Positions 43,783 to 51,785 of a stretch of DNA of 64,000 nucleotides are shown here, in pieces. The notes under the pieces were generated by a model. It ran no database searches. It worked only from the letters and a program-made list of their open reading frames with translations, and had not been told where the DNA came from. Made by a program: the position numbers and the translations under genes. Positions within the stretch are counted from its first letter, which is position 1, and each line of letters starts with the position of its first letter. The DNA is from JAMXLG01 sp963765935 (GTDB lineage Bacteria > Vulcanimicrobiota > Vulcanimicrobiia > Vulcanimicrobiales > Vulcanimicrobiaceae): the NCBI GenBank assembly GCA_963765935.1, contig CAVXXX010000004.1:301957-365956 (forward strand), given 5' to 3'.

Positions 43783-44268
43783 ATGAGCAAGGCCAACGAA
43801 GAGGTCCGTGTCATCGCCCTTCCCGCTGAGGACCTGCACCGGCTCGTCCCGCTGCGCACCGCATCGGGCGTCGAAGCCGGTGAGCGATTGGGGGCCGGCT
43901 GGGAGGACCGGTTTGTCGCGTACTTTCGCGATCGCCAACAGCTCGGTCTAAGTCAGGCGTTTGCAGCGACAACGCGTCAAGAGATTGCGGGTATGGCGTT
44001 TGCTTCATTGGTCGAGGACTACCGCGCGTATGCGTTCGGACAACGAAGCGGCTGCGTCAACGCCGTCTATGTCTGCCCGCCGTGCCGGCGACGGGGAATC
44101 GCAACGCAACTTATGGGCGCGGCGATCGGCTGGCTAACGGAGAAGCGATGCACCCTCGTTCGTCTTCGTCCCTCTGAAGCTGCCCAACAGCTGTACCGGT
44201 CTTTTGGCTTTACGTCAAGCGGCGAACTTCAGCTCGAGCTTCGCATCGGCGGCGATGCTACCCGTTAG
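43783..44268 (+). CDS. GNAT-family acetyltransferase
   Basis: A 161-aa protein starting MSKANEEVRVIALPAEDLHR. The acetyl-CoA loop is CPPCRRRGIATQLMGAAIGWL (about residues 105-125), with NAVYV before it and LYRSFGFTSSGELQLEL at the C-terminus. It resembles the group that acetylates free amino groups of small molecules; substrate unknown. It begins 16 nt after the ferritin/CDGSH gene and its 3' end overlaps the M1 aminopeptidase start by 14 nt, so the three genes likely share an mRNA. Confidence 0.87.
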   Translation: MSKANEEVRVIALPAEDLHRLVPLRTASGVEAGERLGAGWEDRFVAYFRDRQQLGLSQAFAATTRQEIAGMAFASLVEDYRAYAFGQRSGCVNAVYVCPPCRRRGIATQLMGAAIGWLTEKRCTLVRLRPSEAAQQLYRSFGFTSSGELQLELRIGGDATR

Positions 44269-46594
44269 CGCGGTGCTTCATCAGACCGTTTCGCCACCGT
44301 ACACGTTCAAGAATACGGTTATTCGATTGCGGTTCGATTTGAATCGCGAGATCGTGTATGGGCACGAAACGGTCGTCATCCGTGCGGCGCGCGCGACGTC
44401 GAGCATTCCGTTCGATTCGTCGGGCATCAGGTACGACGGCATTACCGTTGATGGGAAGGCCGTGACGTACCGCCTCGATGAAAATGCAGAGCGCCTTTCC
44501 GTCGTGCTGCCGCGTGCCGTAGCGGAAGGAGCGCCGCTAACGGTTGATTTCCAGTACTCTACGCGTCCCAAGGCCGGGCTCTATTTTGTGAAGCCGGATG
44601 CGGCATATAAAACGTTGACGCCCGAGATTTGGACGCAAGGAGAACCGACGGAGAACCGGCGGTGGTTTCCGACGTGGGATGAACCCAACGCAAAGACGCC
44701 AAGTGAATTGATCGTTACCGTTCCCCAAAACTGGACCGCGGTCGCGAACGGACTGCTGCAGTCGCGGACGCCGAACGGCGCGGATGCGACCTGGGATTGG
44801 CGTTCACCGGAACCAAAATCCACGTATCTGATTGCGTTTGCCGCCGGCCCGCTATCGCGCTACCATTCAAGCCTCAGGGCGCTCAACGTCGATTCATATG
44901 TGCCGCCGCAGTACGCCGGCTTCAACGCGCTCTGCTTCGGCGAAACGCCGAAGATGATCGCTTACTACAACAAGCTCTTGGGCGTCGCATATCCGTTTTC
45001 GAAATACGACCAGGTCGCCGCCGAACGTGACTTTTTCGGCGGAATGGAGAACGAGTCGGTCACGATCATTGCGACGAAATCACTGCATCCGGCGATCGAA
45101 GATACGGAACGCAGCTGCGATCTCGTCGTTTCACATGAACTCGCGCAACACTGGTTCGGCGACGACGCGACCATGATGGATTGGTCGAACGTGTGGCTCA
45201 ACGAAGGGTTCGCCACGTACTTCGATGAGGTGTGGACGGGGGAGCGCGACGGAAAAGATGCGTTCGATTACGCTCGATATGAAGCGCAGCAGACATACTT
45301 CGAGGAATCGGCCCGCGGCATTCGTCCAGTCGTTGACTACCGGTATACGTATCCGCTCGAGCTTTTCGGCGCAACGGGGCACGAAGGTCCAGCGGAACGA
45401 ATTCACATGCTGCGTTATCTGGTGGGCGACCGTCGTTTTTTTGCGGCGCTCCGAAACTACCTGATCGCCTACCACTACCGCAATGCAACGACGGACGATT
45501 TCTTTGCCAGTATCGAACGATCGCTGGGCATGAACCTGCGGTGGTTTAAAGACGAATGGTTTTTTCGGGCCGCATATCCCGCATACAACGTGCGCTTCAA
45601 CTTCGATCGTACCAAGCATCAAGTGATGCTCGATGTCGCGCAATCGTCGGCAGACGGGAAGCCGTTTCGCATGCCGGTTGAGATCGATGCGTATGTATCG
45701 GGGCACGTCGCTCGAACGCGAACAATCATCGACTCGGCAGATCAGCGCGTTACAATCGGCGCGGTTGATGCCATGCCGGACATGATCCTCTTCGATCCCG
45801 GCAACAACATCGTGCGCCGGTTGGAGGTGATTGAACCGGTGACGATGCTCGCGTATCAAGCGCTCCATGCACCCGATGTTCCCGATCGTCTCTGGGCGAT
45901 CGATCGATTGCACGACGTTGCCGTCCTTCACCGCGCAGCGATCTCGGATCGCTTCTACGGGGTTCGTGCTGCCGCCATGACGGCCGCGGCCAAGCGGGGC
46001 GATAGCGATACGGTTCTCGCCGCTCTCTCCGATTCGGACGTGCGCGTTCGACTCGTTGCGCTTGACGCGACGGCAGCTTTGAGAAATCCCGGGGCGCGGA
46101 TCGTATCGAAAGTGCACGAACTCTCATCCTCATCGAATCCCGACGTCGCTGCGGCGGCGCTCGTTGCTATAGGAAGGCTCCATCTTCCCGACGCCTATGC
46201 AACGCTAGCGAAAGCCCTCGATGTGTCATCGTTTCGGCAGACGATTGCCGGCGGAGCGTTGGATGGCTTGGCAGCGCTTGGCGACGAGCGCGGGTTCGCG
46301 CTGATCGTGGAGCGCACCGCATACGGCGTCGATGAAAACGAACGCAACCACGCGGTCACGGATCTTGCCTCGATCGCAAAAGTTCTCCATCGAGAACGGC
46401 GGGCATTGACGATGTTACTTCCTATTGCCGGCCGCGATCGCATCGTGAGTACGCGACTTACCGCAATTTCGGCTCTCGCATCGCTCGGTGATCGCGCCGC
46501 CACTCCAAGCTTGGAGCGCCTCGCGCAAGACGACCCATTGGAAGTGGTACGCGTCTCCGCAGCCGGCGCACTCTCGGCGATGCGTCAACCTTAG
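44255..46594 (+). CDS. M1-family aminopeptidase-like protein with C-terminal HEAT repeats and altered zinc motif
   Basis: A 779-aa protein. N-terminal beta domain typical of M1 (YTFKNTVIRLRFDLNREIVYGHETVV); exopeptidase motif GGMENES near residue 263; then SHELAQHWFGDDATMMDWSNVWLNEGFA. In M1 enzymes the metal motif is HExxH-x18-E. Here H294, E295 and E317 are in place but position 298 is Gln and a His follows at 299. The zinc site is therefore shifted or lost. The region after about 540 is a chain of HEAT-like repeats (VRAAAMTAAAKRGD, VRLVALDATAALRN). No clear signal peptide. Overlaps the GNAT by 14 nt. Confidence 0.88.
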   Translation: MLPVSAVLHQTVSPPYTFKNTVIRLRFDLNREIVYGHETVVIRAARATSSIPFDSSGIRYDGITVDGKAVTYRLDENAERLSVVLPRAVAEGAPLTVDFQYSTRPKAGLYFVKPDAAYKTLTPEIWTQGEPTENRRWFPTWDEPNAKTPSELIVTVPQNWTAVANGLLQSRTPNGADATWDWRSPEPKSTYLIAFAAGPLSRYHSSLRALNVDSYVPPQYAGFNALCFGETPKMIAYYNKLLGVAYPFSKYDQVAAERDFFGGMENESVTIIATKSLHPAIEDTERSCDLVVSHELAQHWFGDDATMMDWSNVWLNEGFATYFDEVWTGERDGKDAFDYARYEAQQTYFEESARGIRPVVDYRYTYPLELFGATGHEGPAERIHMLRYLVGDRRFFAALRNYLIAYHYRNATTDDFFASIERSLGMNLRWFKDEWFFRAAYPAYNVRFNFDRTKHQVMLDVAQSSADGKPFRMPVEIDAYVSGHVARTRTIIDSADQRVTIGAVDAMPDMILFDPGNNIVRRLEVIEPVTMLAYQALHAPDVPDRLWAIDRLHDVAVLHRAAISDRFYGVRAAAMTAAAKRGDSDTVLAALSDSDVRVRLVALDATAALRNPGARIVSKVHELSSSSNPDVAAAALVAIGRLHLPDAYATLAKALDVSSFRQTIAGGALDGLAALGDERGFALIVERTAYGVDENERNHAVTDLASIAKVLHRERRALTMLLPIAGRDRIVSTRLTAISALASLGDRAATPSLERLAQDDPLEVVRVSAAGALSAMRQP

Positions 46595-47082
46595 GATGAT
46601 GTCTTGGTGCAGACGACGCGCTGGTGTTCGGTCTTTCCACCTTTGAGCGCTTGGTGAAAATCAAAGACGTATTGTTTGGGATTTGGAACCGTAATTACCG
46701 CTCGGCCGCCGTCAGCGGGTTCGAGATCGGTCCAGTGCGAGCCGTCGAGTTGCGCCGACGTGCTGTAACGCGTGTAGTACGAGCCATCGTCATTAACCAC
46801 GACGATATTCCAACGCTTCGCGTCGCGATCGTAACCGACAAACGCTTGGGATACATGCGCTGCCGCACCGTTTTGTGCCGCGAATGATGTCTTTGCACGC
46901 ACCCACTCGCCGAAGGCGACGTTCTCACTGGTGAAGTGCCAGCTCGGGCCTTGGTTGTCCGTATCGTTGCACGCGTACGTGCCGGTGAGGACTTGAGCGT
47001 TCGGCGCGGGTGTTATTGCCACCGTACATAACAGTGCAGCGAGCGGGAGGACAAAACGCTGCGCAATAGTTCTCGTTTGCAT
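46591..47082 (-). CDS. Secreted beta-rich protein, paralogue family B
   Basis: A 163-aa protein. Signal peptide QRFVLPLAALLCTVAITPAPNA, cleavage after the APNA. The mature part GTYACNDTDNQGPSWHFTSE, FVGYDRDAKRWNIVVVNDDG and YYTRYSTS match family B at 24226 throughout, with the same end Cys (RVVCTK). Unknown function, probably periplasmic. Overlaps the M1 gene by 4 nt tail-to-tail. Confidence 0.82.
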   Translation of the reverse strand: MQTRTIAQRFVLPLAALLCTVAITPAPNAQVLTGTYACNDTDNQGPSWHFTSENVAFGEWVRAKTSFAAQNGAAAHVSQAFVGYDRDAKRWNIVVVNDDGSYYTRYSTSAQLDGSHWTDLEPADGGRAVITVPNPKQYVFDFHQALKGGKTEHQRVVCTKTSS

Positions 47083-47143
47083 GAACGTAGCATCGCACGC
47101 CGACGTCTGCCGTCCATCAAAAATTCCTCAGACCTTGCGCTTC

Positions 47144-48574
47144 TCACGATGACAGGAGCACGGCGGAGTGTCTTGTGCCGAGCCACGAGGCGAGGTCGGT
47201 TTTTGTGGTGACATAGGTCCCGGTTCTTAGTTCTTCGCGGAATTGGCCGAAGAGGCCGAAGGCTTCGGCAAAGGCGTCATGTTTATGGATTGATTCGTAG
47301 TTAACTTGGCTTGCGAAGACGAACGTGCCGTCGCTCAAGTCCGAATACATATCCAGCGCACGCGAAAGAATGCCGCGAACGACGTCTTCGACGAACTTCG
47401 GATTGTGGTGCGCCTTGTTTACGATGAAGAATTCATCGGGGCGCTTGAGCAGATCGTACGTTTCGCTGGACATCGAACTTTCGACGATTTCGACCAGATC
47501 CTCGGCACGAACGGCATCGGGGTTCGCTTCCTCGACGCCTAGGAGAATCGCACCGCGGCCGCGCTGATTGTGCGTTGCAACGGGAAGCGCGTCGAGCGCG
47601 CGCGTTGCTTCTTCCGGCGTGAAGCCTGCTTCGACTAATTCGTGCATCGAATGTTCGCGCACCATCAGCTGCGCGCACGGGCACGCGGTCATGCCTTCAG
47701 CTTCCACGCCGACGACGCGGCGGGTTCCCGATTCGTCGGCATGCGCGATGCCGATCAGCGTGTACGTTTCTTCGCCGCGCTTGCCGCTCACCGGTGTCCA
47801 CCGTTCGAGGCCGAAGTCGGCGCGCAGCCGGACGTCGGCGCGGATCGCGCGCTGACTCCCGACTATTTGCCGTGCAACGGATTCCACCAGACGTTCGATG
47901 CGCGCCGGCCCCGACGTTGCGGAAAGCACGTCCAGCGTGGCTTCCTCTAATATTTCGGAAAAACGCGACATATGGACGCCCGCTTTATCGGGAGCGAGAT
48001 CGGCAACCATCGTGAATTCGCCGTTGAAAACGCTCGGCCGGCCGTCGATATCGAGATGCACGATGCGGCGCACGCTCGAGACGCCGACACGGTTGAGCGA
48101 AAGGCGTACTTCCGGCGCTTCTTCTTGACGGTTCGCGTTGAAATGCAGGCTGCGTTCGCGCTTCCGCATGCCGTTGCGACCGTTCTGTTTGGCGAGATGC
48201 GCGTACGCCGGGGCAATTTCGGCAAGCGGAATAACGTTGTACGAGCGCGCGGCTAGATCGGGATGCACGTCATAGTCGAAGACAAGCAAGTCGATGTCGA
48301 TGGGGCGCGCTTCCAATCGCGTCGTCGTGGTCCGGCCGAGCGCGACTTGGACGTTTACGATGAAGCGTTCGAACGCCGGACGGTCAAGTTCAGTGCGAAC
48401 TTCCACAGCGACGTTCAGGAATGCGGGACCACTCGCGCCTTCTGCCGGTTGGGATTCGAAGAACGAAGAGACGTGCGCGATTTGAGCGCGCGTGCGAAGA
48501 CGCTGGAGCGCCGCCAAGATGTTCGCTTGGCGGTCGCCGAGATTCGATCCGATTCCGATGTAGGCTCGATGCAT
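47144..48574 (-). CDS. Bifunctional HPPK (FolK)-GTP cyclohydrolase FolE2 fusion
   Basis: A 476-aa fusion. Residues 1-145 are HPPK, the ATP-dependent pyrophosphokinase of 6-hydroxymethyl-7,8-dihydropterin: RAYIGIGSNLGDRQANILAAL, FLNVAVEVRTEL and RPIDIDLLVFD. After a basic linker, residues about 150-476 form the zinc-dependent FolE2-type GTP cyclohydrolase, with SLNRVGVSSVRRIV, CPCAQLMVREHSMHELVEAGF (nucleophile Cys in TACPC), and ALPVATHNQRGRG. Both steps belong to tetrahydrofolate biosynthesis: FolE2 makes the first pterin, FolK acts two steps later. The gene is 8 nt after the TlpA-like gene and faces pabB-pabC, which supplies the p-aminobenzoate branch. Confidence 0.92.
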   Translation of the reverse strand: MHRAYIGIGSNLGDRQANILAALQRLRTRAQIAHVSSFFESQPAEGASGPAFLNVAVEVRTELDRPAFERFIVNVQVALGRTTTTRLEARPIDIDLLVFDYDVHPDLAARSYNVIPLAEIAPAYAHLAKQNGRNGMRKRERSLHFNANRQEEAPEVRLSLNRVGVSSVRRIVHLDIDGRPSVFNGEFTMVADLAPDKAGVHMSRFSEILEEATLDVLSATSGPARIERLVESVARQIVGSQRAIRADVRLRADFGLERWTPVSGKRGEETYTLIGIAHADESGTRRVVGVEAEGMTACPCAQLMVREHSMHELVEAGFTPEEATRALDALPVATHNQRGRGAILLGVEEANPDAVRAEDLVEIVESSMSSETYDLLKRPDEFFIVNKAHHNPKFVEDVVRGILSRALDMYSDLSDGTFVFASQVNYESIHKHDAFAEAFGLFGQFREELRTGTYVTTKTDLASWLGTRHSAVLLSS

Positions 48575-48582
48575 TCCTTACG

Positions 48583-49083
48583 TTACGTTTCTTTGAGTAG
48601 GGCCTCCACCGTGGTCCGCACGAGATCGTCTTGCGAATCCCCGACGATGACCTTTCGCAACCGACCGTGGCGATCGAAAAAGAGTTGCGTCGGCCAGGCG
48701 TCGACGCCGTAGGCGTTCCAAAGCGCGAAGCTATTGTCGACGGCAACCGGCCAGCGGATGCCTTGTGCGCGAAGGTTCTCCGCCACATACCCGCGTTGCT
48801 TCTCCGCAGGGGTTTCAGGAGAGTGAATTCCGATGATTTCGAGGCCCTTCATCCGGTCATCCCCATAGAGGCGGCGCAATGTCGGAACCACATTGCGACA
48901 ATTGAAGCAGTCGACCGTGAAGACGTCGAGGACGACGACCTTGCCGGTAACGTCTCCCTGATGCGCCGGTGCGTTCAGCCAATCATTGGCATGGAGTATC
49001 GGGTCGAGCGTTGGAGCGGGGTTCGATGGGGCGGCACCGCAGAGCAAGATGGCGGCGAGTAGCGAAACAGCGAGTCGGTTCAT
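48583..49083 (-). CDS. TlpA/ResA-like exported thioredoxin
   Basis: A 166-aa protein with signal peptide MNRLAVSLLAAILLCGAAPS. The redoxin core has VVVLDVFTVDCFNCRNVVPTLRRLY (active-site CFNC, about residues 59-62), IGIHSPETPAEKQR, and a cis-Pro segment DAWPTQLFFDRHG. Such proteins reduce or transfer disulfides in the periplasm, often for cytochrome c assembly. TACGCT lies 7 nt before the start, and the start shares CATG with the divergent pabB-pabC gene. Followed by the FolK-FolE2 gene in one operon. Confidence 0.9.
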   Translation of the reverse strand: MNRLAVSLLAAILLCGAAPSNPAPTLDPILHANDWLNAPAHQGDVTGKVVVLDVFTVDCFNCRNVVPTLRRLYGDDRMKGLEIIGIHSPETPAEKQRGYVAENLRAQGIRWPVAVDNSFALWNAYGVDAWPTQLFFDRHGRLRKVIVGDSQDDLVRTTVEALLKET

Positions 49084-50716
49084 GGTATTTAGCGTACGCT
49101 TTTCCGATCCGAACGGATGGCTCGAGTTTTCGCAGCCGCGCGAGGTGCTTCGTGCGACAAGCGCGAGCGCGCTTGAAACGCTCTTAGCATCCGCAGAAGC
49201 GGCGCTGGCGGACGGGTTTTGGATTGCGGGCGCGATTCCGTACGAGCGGATGGGCGCCGCGATCGGCGTGTTCGATGAGCCGGTGCGACGCGCATCGTTC
49301 GCGCTAGCGCCATTTGCATTGTCACCGCTGTTGCGCACCGTTTCGCGTAACGCGTATGCTTCGGCGATTGCGCAGATTCAGCGCGCGATTTACGACGGCG
49401 ACGTGTATCAGGTGAATTACACCGTCCCGTTCGGAGTTGCTCTAGCGGGGGACGCGCTTTCGTGCTGGTTGTCGGTTGCCCAACGCACGCATGCGCGCTA
49501 CCAGGCCTTTGTTGAGGATGGAGACCGGCGGATACTATCGTGGTCACCGGAACTGTTTCTTGCATTTAATGGTTCGCACCTCATGACGCGACCGATGAAG
49601 GGGACGTCGCCGCCGGACGATACCGAACCACTGTACGACGTCAAGAATCGCGCGGAGCACGTGATGATCGTCGATCTGCTGCGCAACGATTTGCACCGGG
49701 TCTGCGACAACGTTCGCGTTTCGGCGTTGTGCACCATCGAACGCTATCCCACCTTTGCAACCATGACGTCGACGATTGAAGGAACCGCCCGCGCCGGGAC
49801 GACGCTGGATCGGATTTTCGAAGCGACGTTTCCGTGCGGGAGCGTTACGGGAGCGCCGAAGCGCGCGGCTATGGAGACGATTGCCGCGCTCGAAGGGCGG
49901 GCGCGTGGGGCGTATTGCGGGACAATCGGATATCTTTCGCCGGAACGGCGCGGATGGTGGAATGTCGCGATTCGTACGGCGCAGTTCGATGACGGCGTTG
50001 GACGCTTCGATGCCGGCGGCGGGATTGTCAGTGACTCTTCTGCTGATGCGGAATGGCAGGAAGTGGACGTGAAGCGAACGTTTCTGGTTGCCGTTCGGCA
50101 GGCTCAGGGTGATACGGTGGAATTGTGGGAGACGCTTGCGGGCGATGCGGCCTCAGACATTATCGATGCTCATATCGGACGGTTGTCGGCTTCGGCGCAA
50201 CGATTGGATGTCGCATTGGATGTTGCGGAGTTGCGGCGTCGTCTCTCTAAGGAATCGCGGCGTGGGACACTCATGCGCGTTCGTGTGGCGCTCGATGGAG
50301 GGATCAAGCTATTCTCCGAACCGCTCGGCGTGCACCCGCCGGTTGTCGACCTGCGGTTGAGCCAGGCGCGCGTACGCAGCGACGATCCGTGGCTTCAGAT
50401 CAAAAGTTCGTGGCGCCCGGCTCATCGCATCGCTTGGAAAGACGCGCAACGGCATGGCTGCTTCGATGCATTGCTTCAGAACGAACGCGGAGATGTGACG
50501 GAGGGAAGCCGGACCAACGTGTTCGCGCAGTTCGGTGAGCTGCTCGTGACGCCGCCGGTGGAGAGCGGGCTGCTTCCCGGCATCCTGCGCGCGCAGCTCG
50601 TCGAAGACAAACGCGCGCTCGAGCGGGTACTATCGGTAGCAGACTTGCGCGCCGCGGATGCTATCTACGTCGGAAACTCGGCGCGAGGACTCATTCGCGC
50701 GCAACTGCAAGACTAG
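49082..50716 (+). CDS. pabBC: Aminodeoxychorismate synthase component I fused to aminodeoxychorismate lyase (PabB-PabC)
   Basis: A 544-aa fusion. The chorismate-binding part has LMTRPMKGTSPPDDTEPLY, VDLLRNDLHRVC, and GSVTGAPKRAAMETIAALEGRARG, then GYLSPERRGWWNVAIRT. From about residue 340 follows a fold-type IV PLP lyase domain, with WKDAQRHGCFDALLQNERGDV, TEGSRTNVFAQFGELLVTPPV and GLLPGILRAQL. Together they turn chorismate and NH3 into p-aminobenzoate for folate. ATG 49082 shares CATG with the divergent TlpA-like gene. First gene of the pabBC-manA-lysA run. Confidence 0.92.
   Translation: MVFSVRFSDPNGWLEFSQPREVLRATSASALETLLASAEAALADGFWIAGAIPYERMGAAIGVFDEPVRRASFALAPFALSPLLRTVSRNAYASAIAQIQRAIYDGDVYQVNYTVPFGVALAGDALSCWLSVAQRTHARYQAFVEDGDRRILSWSPELFLAFNGSHLMTRPMKGTSPPDDTEPLYDVKNRAEHVMIVDLLRNDLHRVCDNVRVSALCTIERYPTFATMTSTIEGTARAGTTLDRIFEATFPCGSVTGAPKRAAMETIAALEGRARGAYCGTIGYLSPERRGWWNVAIRTAQFDDGVGRFDAGGGIVSDSSADAEWQEVDVKRTFLVAVRQAQGDTVELWETLAGDAASDIIDAHIGRLSASAQRLDVALDVAELRRRLSKESRRGTLMRVRVALDGGIKLFSEPLGVHPPVVDLRLSQARVRSDDPWLQIKSSWRPAHRIAWKDAQRHGCFDALLQNERGDVTEGSRTNVFAQFGELLVTPPVESGLLPGILRAQLVEDKRALERVLSVADLRAADAIYVGNSARGLIRAQLQD
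49091..49096 (-). promoter_or_regulatory. Putative -10 element TACGCT
   Basis: TACGCT on the reverse strand, 7 nt before the start of the TlpA-like gene, lies in codons 4-5 of pabBC. Confidence 0.45.
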
Positions 50717-50723
50717 AGGTATT

Positions 50724-51785
50724 GTGAACGGACAAGCGATCTATCCGCTCGTTATTGAACCGAAAGAAACGCAGGCGATCTGGGGAGGCGATGCGCTCGT
50801 GAACCAGTTCGGAAAACCGGGCGATCCGAAAGAAAAACTCGGCGAATCGTGGGAATGCTGGGACGAGAACCGCATTGTAAACGGCGAGTACGCCGGAAAG
50901 ACGATCGCCGAGCTGCGCACGACGCTCGGGACGCAGCTGATGGGAAACTTGGATACGCATCGGCTCTTTCCGATTCTCACGAAGATCATCGATGCGCGCG
51001 ACTGGCTTTCGGTGCAAGTGCATCCCGATGATGGATACGCGCAACGCATCGAGCATCAGCAAAACGGAAAAACTGAGTGCTGGTACATACTTTCGGCGCA
51101 GCCGGACGCGCAACTCGTGCTCGGCTGGACGGAAGATACCACGCGAGCGGAATACGAGCGCCGTGTCAAGGACGGCACGCTCGGCGATATCCTGCGCAAA
51201 GTTGCGGTGAAGGCCGGGGAGACGTTTTATCTTCCGGCCGGGAGCCTCCACGCGATCGGCGCGGGAATCGTTCTCTTCGAAACGCAACAGGCTAGCGATT
51301 TAACCTATCGGATTTTCGATTGGAATCGGACCGGGCCGGACGGCAAACCCCGCCAACTCCACGTCGACAAAGCGGCAGACGTTTTGAACTATCATCGCGG
51401 GACACGAGCAGCCGTCGAACCGCTGACGTACCGTTTGGATAACATGGAACGGACGCTGCTCATTGCGGACCGGCGCTTCACGGTCGAACACATCGTCGCG
51501 CGCACGGAACCGTCATCGATTTCAACGGACGATCGTCCCGTCATCATCATGGCGCTGGAACGTCCATTGGAAATCTCGGTCAATGGCAAGGACGTCAAAC
51601 TCGACCGCTATCAAACGGCACTGGTTCCAGCAGCCGCGCAATGGTGCACGGTTGCCGCGCCGGTCGACGAAGCTCCGTTTATGTTCGTGATGCCGCCGCG
51701 TCACGCGGAAGATGTTGCGGTGCGCTTGATCGCGGCGGGCATCGAGCAAAGCCGCATCGATCGTTTCATGGCGCAATTCGGGTGA
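50724..51785 (+). CDS. manA: Mannose-6-phosphate isomerase, class I
   Basis: A 353-aa cupin-type zinc enzyme interconverting mannose-6-phosphate and fructose-6-phosphate. Signatures are IYPLVIEPKETQAIWGGD, GESWECWDENRIVNG, LFPILTKIIDARDWLSVQVHPDD (zinc His), KTECWYIL, GETFYLPAGSLHAIGAGIVLFETQQASDLTYRIFDWNR, and a C-terminal cupin. The GTG start has AGAGG 4 nt before it. It follows pabBC by 7 nt, and its stop overlaps the lysA start as GTGA. Confidence 0.93.
   Translation: MNGQAIYPLVIEPKETQAIWGGDALVNQFGKPGDPKEKLGESWECWDENRIVNGEYAGKTIAELRTTLGTQLMGNLDTHRLFPILTKIIDARDWLSVQVHPDDGYAQRIEHQQNGKTECWYILSAQPDAQLVLGWTEDTTRAEYERRVKDGTLGDILRKVAVKAGETFYLPAGSLHAIGAGIVLFETQQASDLTYRIFDWNRTGPDGKPRQLHVDKAADVLNYHRGTRAAVEPLTYRLDNMERTLLIADRRFTVEHIVARTEPSSISTDDRPVIIMALERPLEISVNGKDVKLDRYQTALVPAAAQWCTVAAPVDEAPFMFVMPPRHAEDVAVRLIAAGIEQSRIDRFMAQFG

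Noticed and set aside
45131..46117. 328-codon reverse-strand open frame
   Set aside because: Antisense to the M1 aminopeptidase coding region; no conserved motifs.
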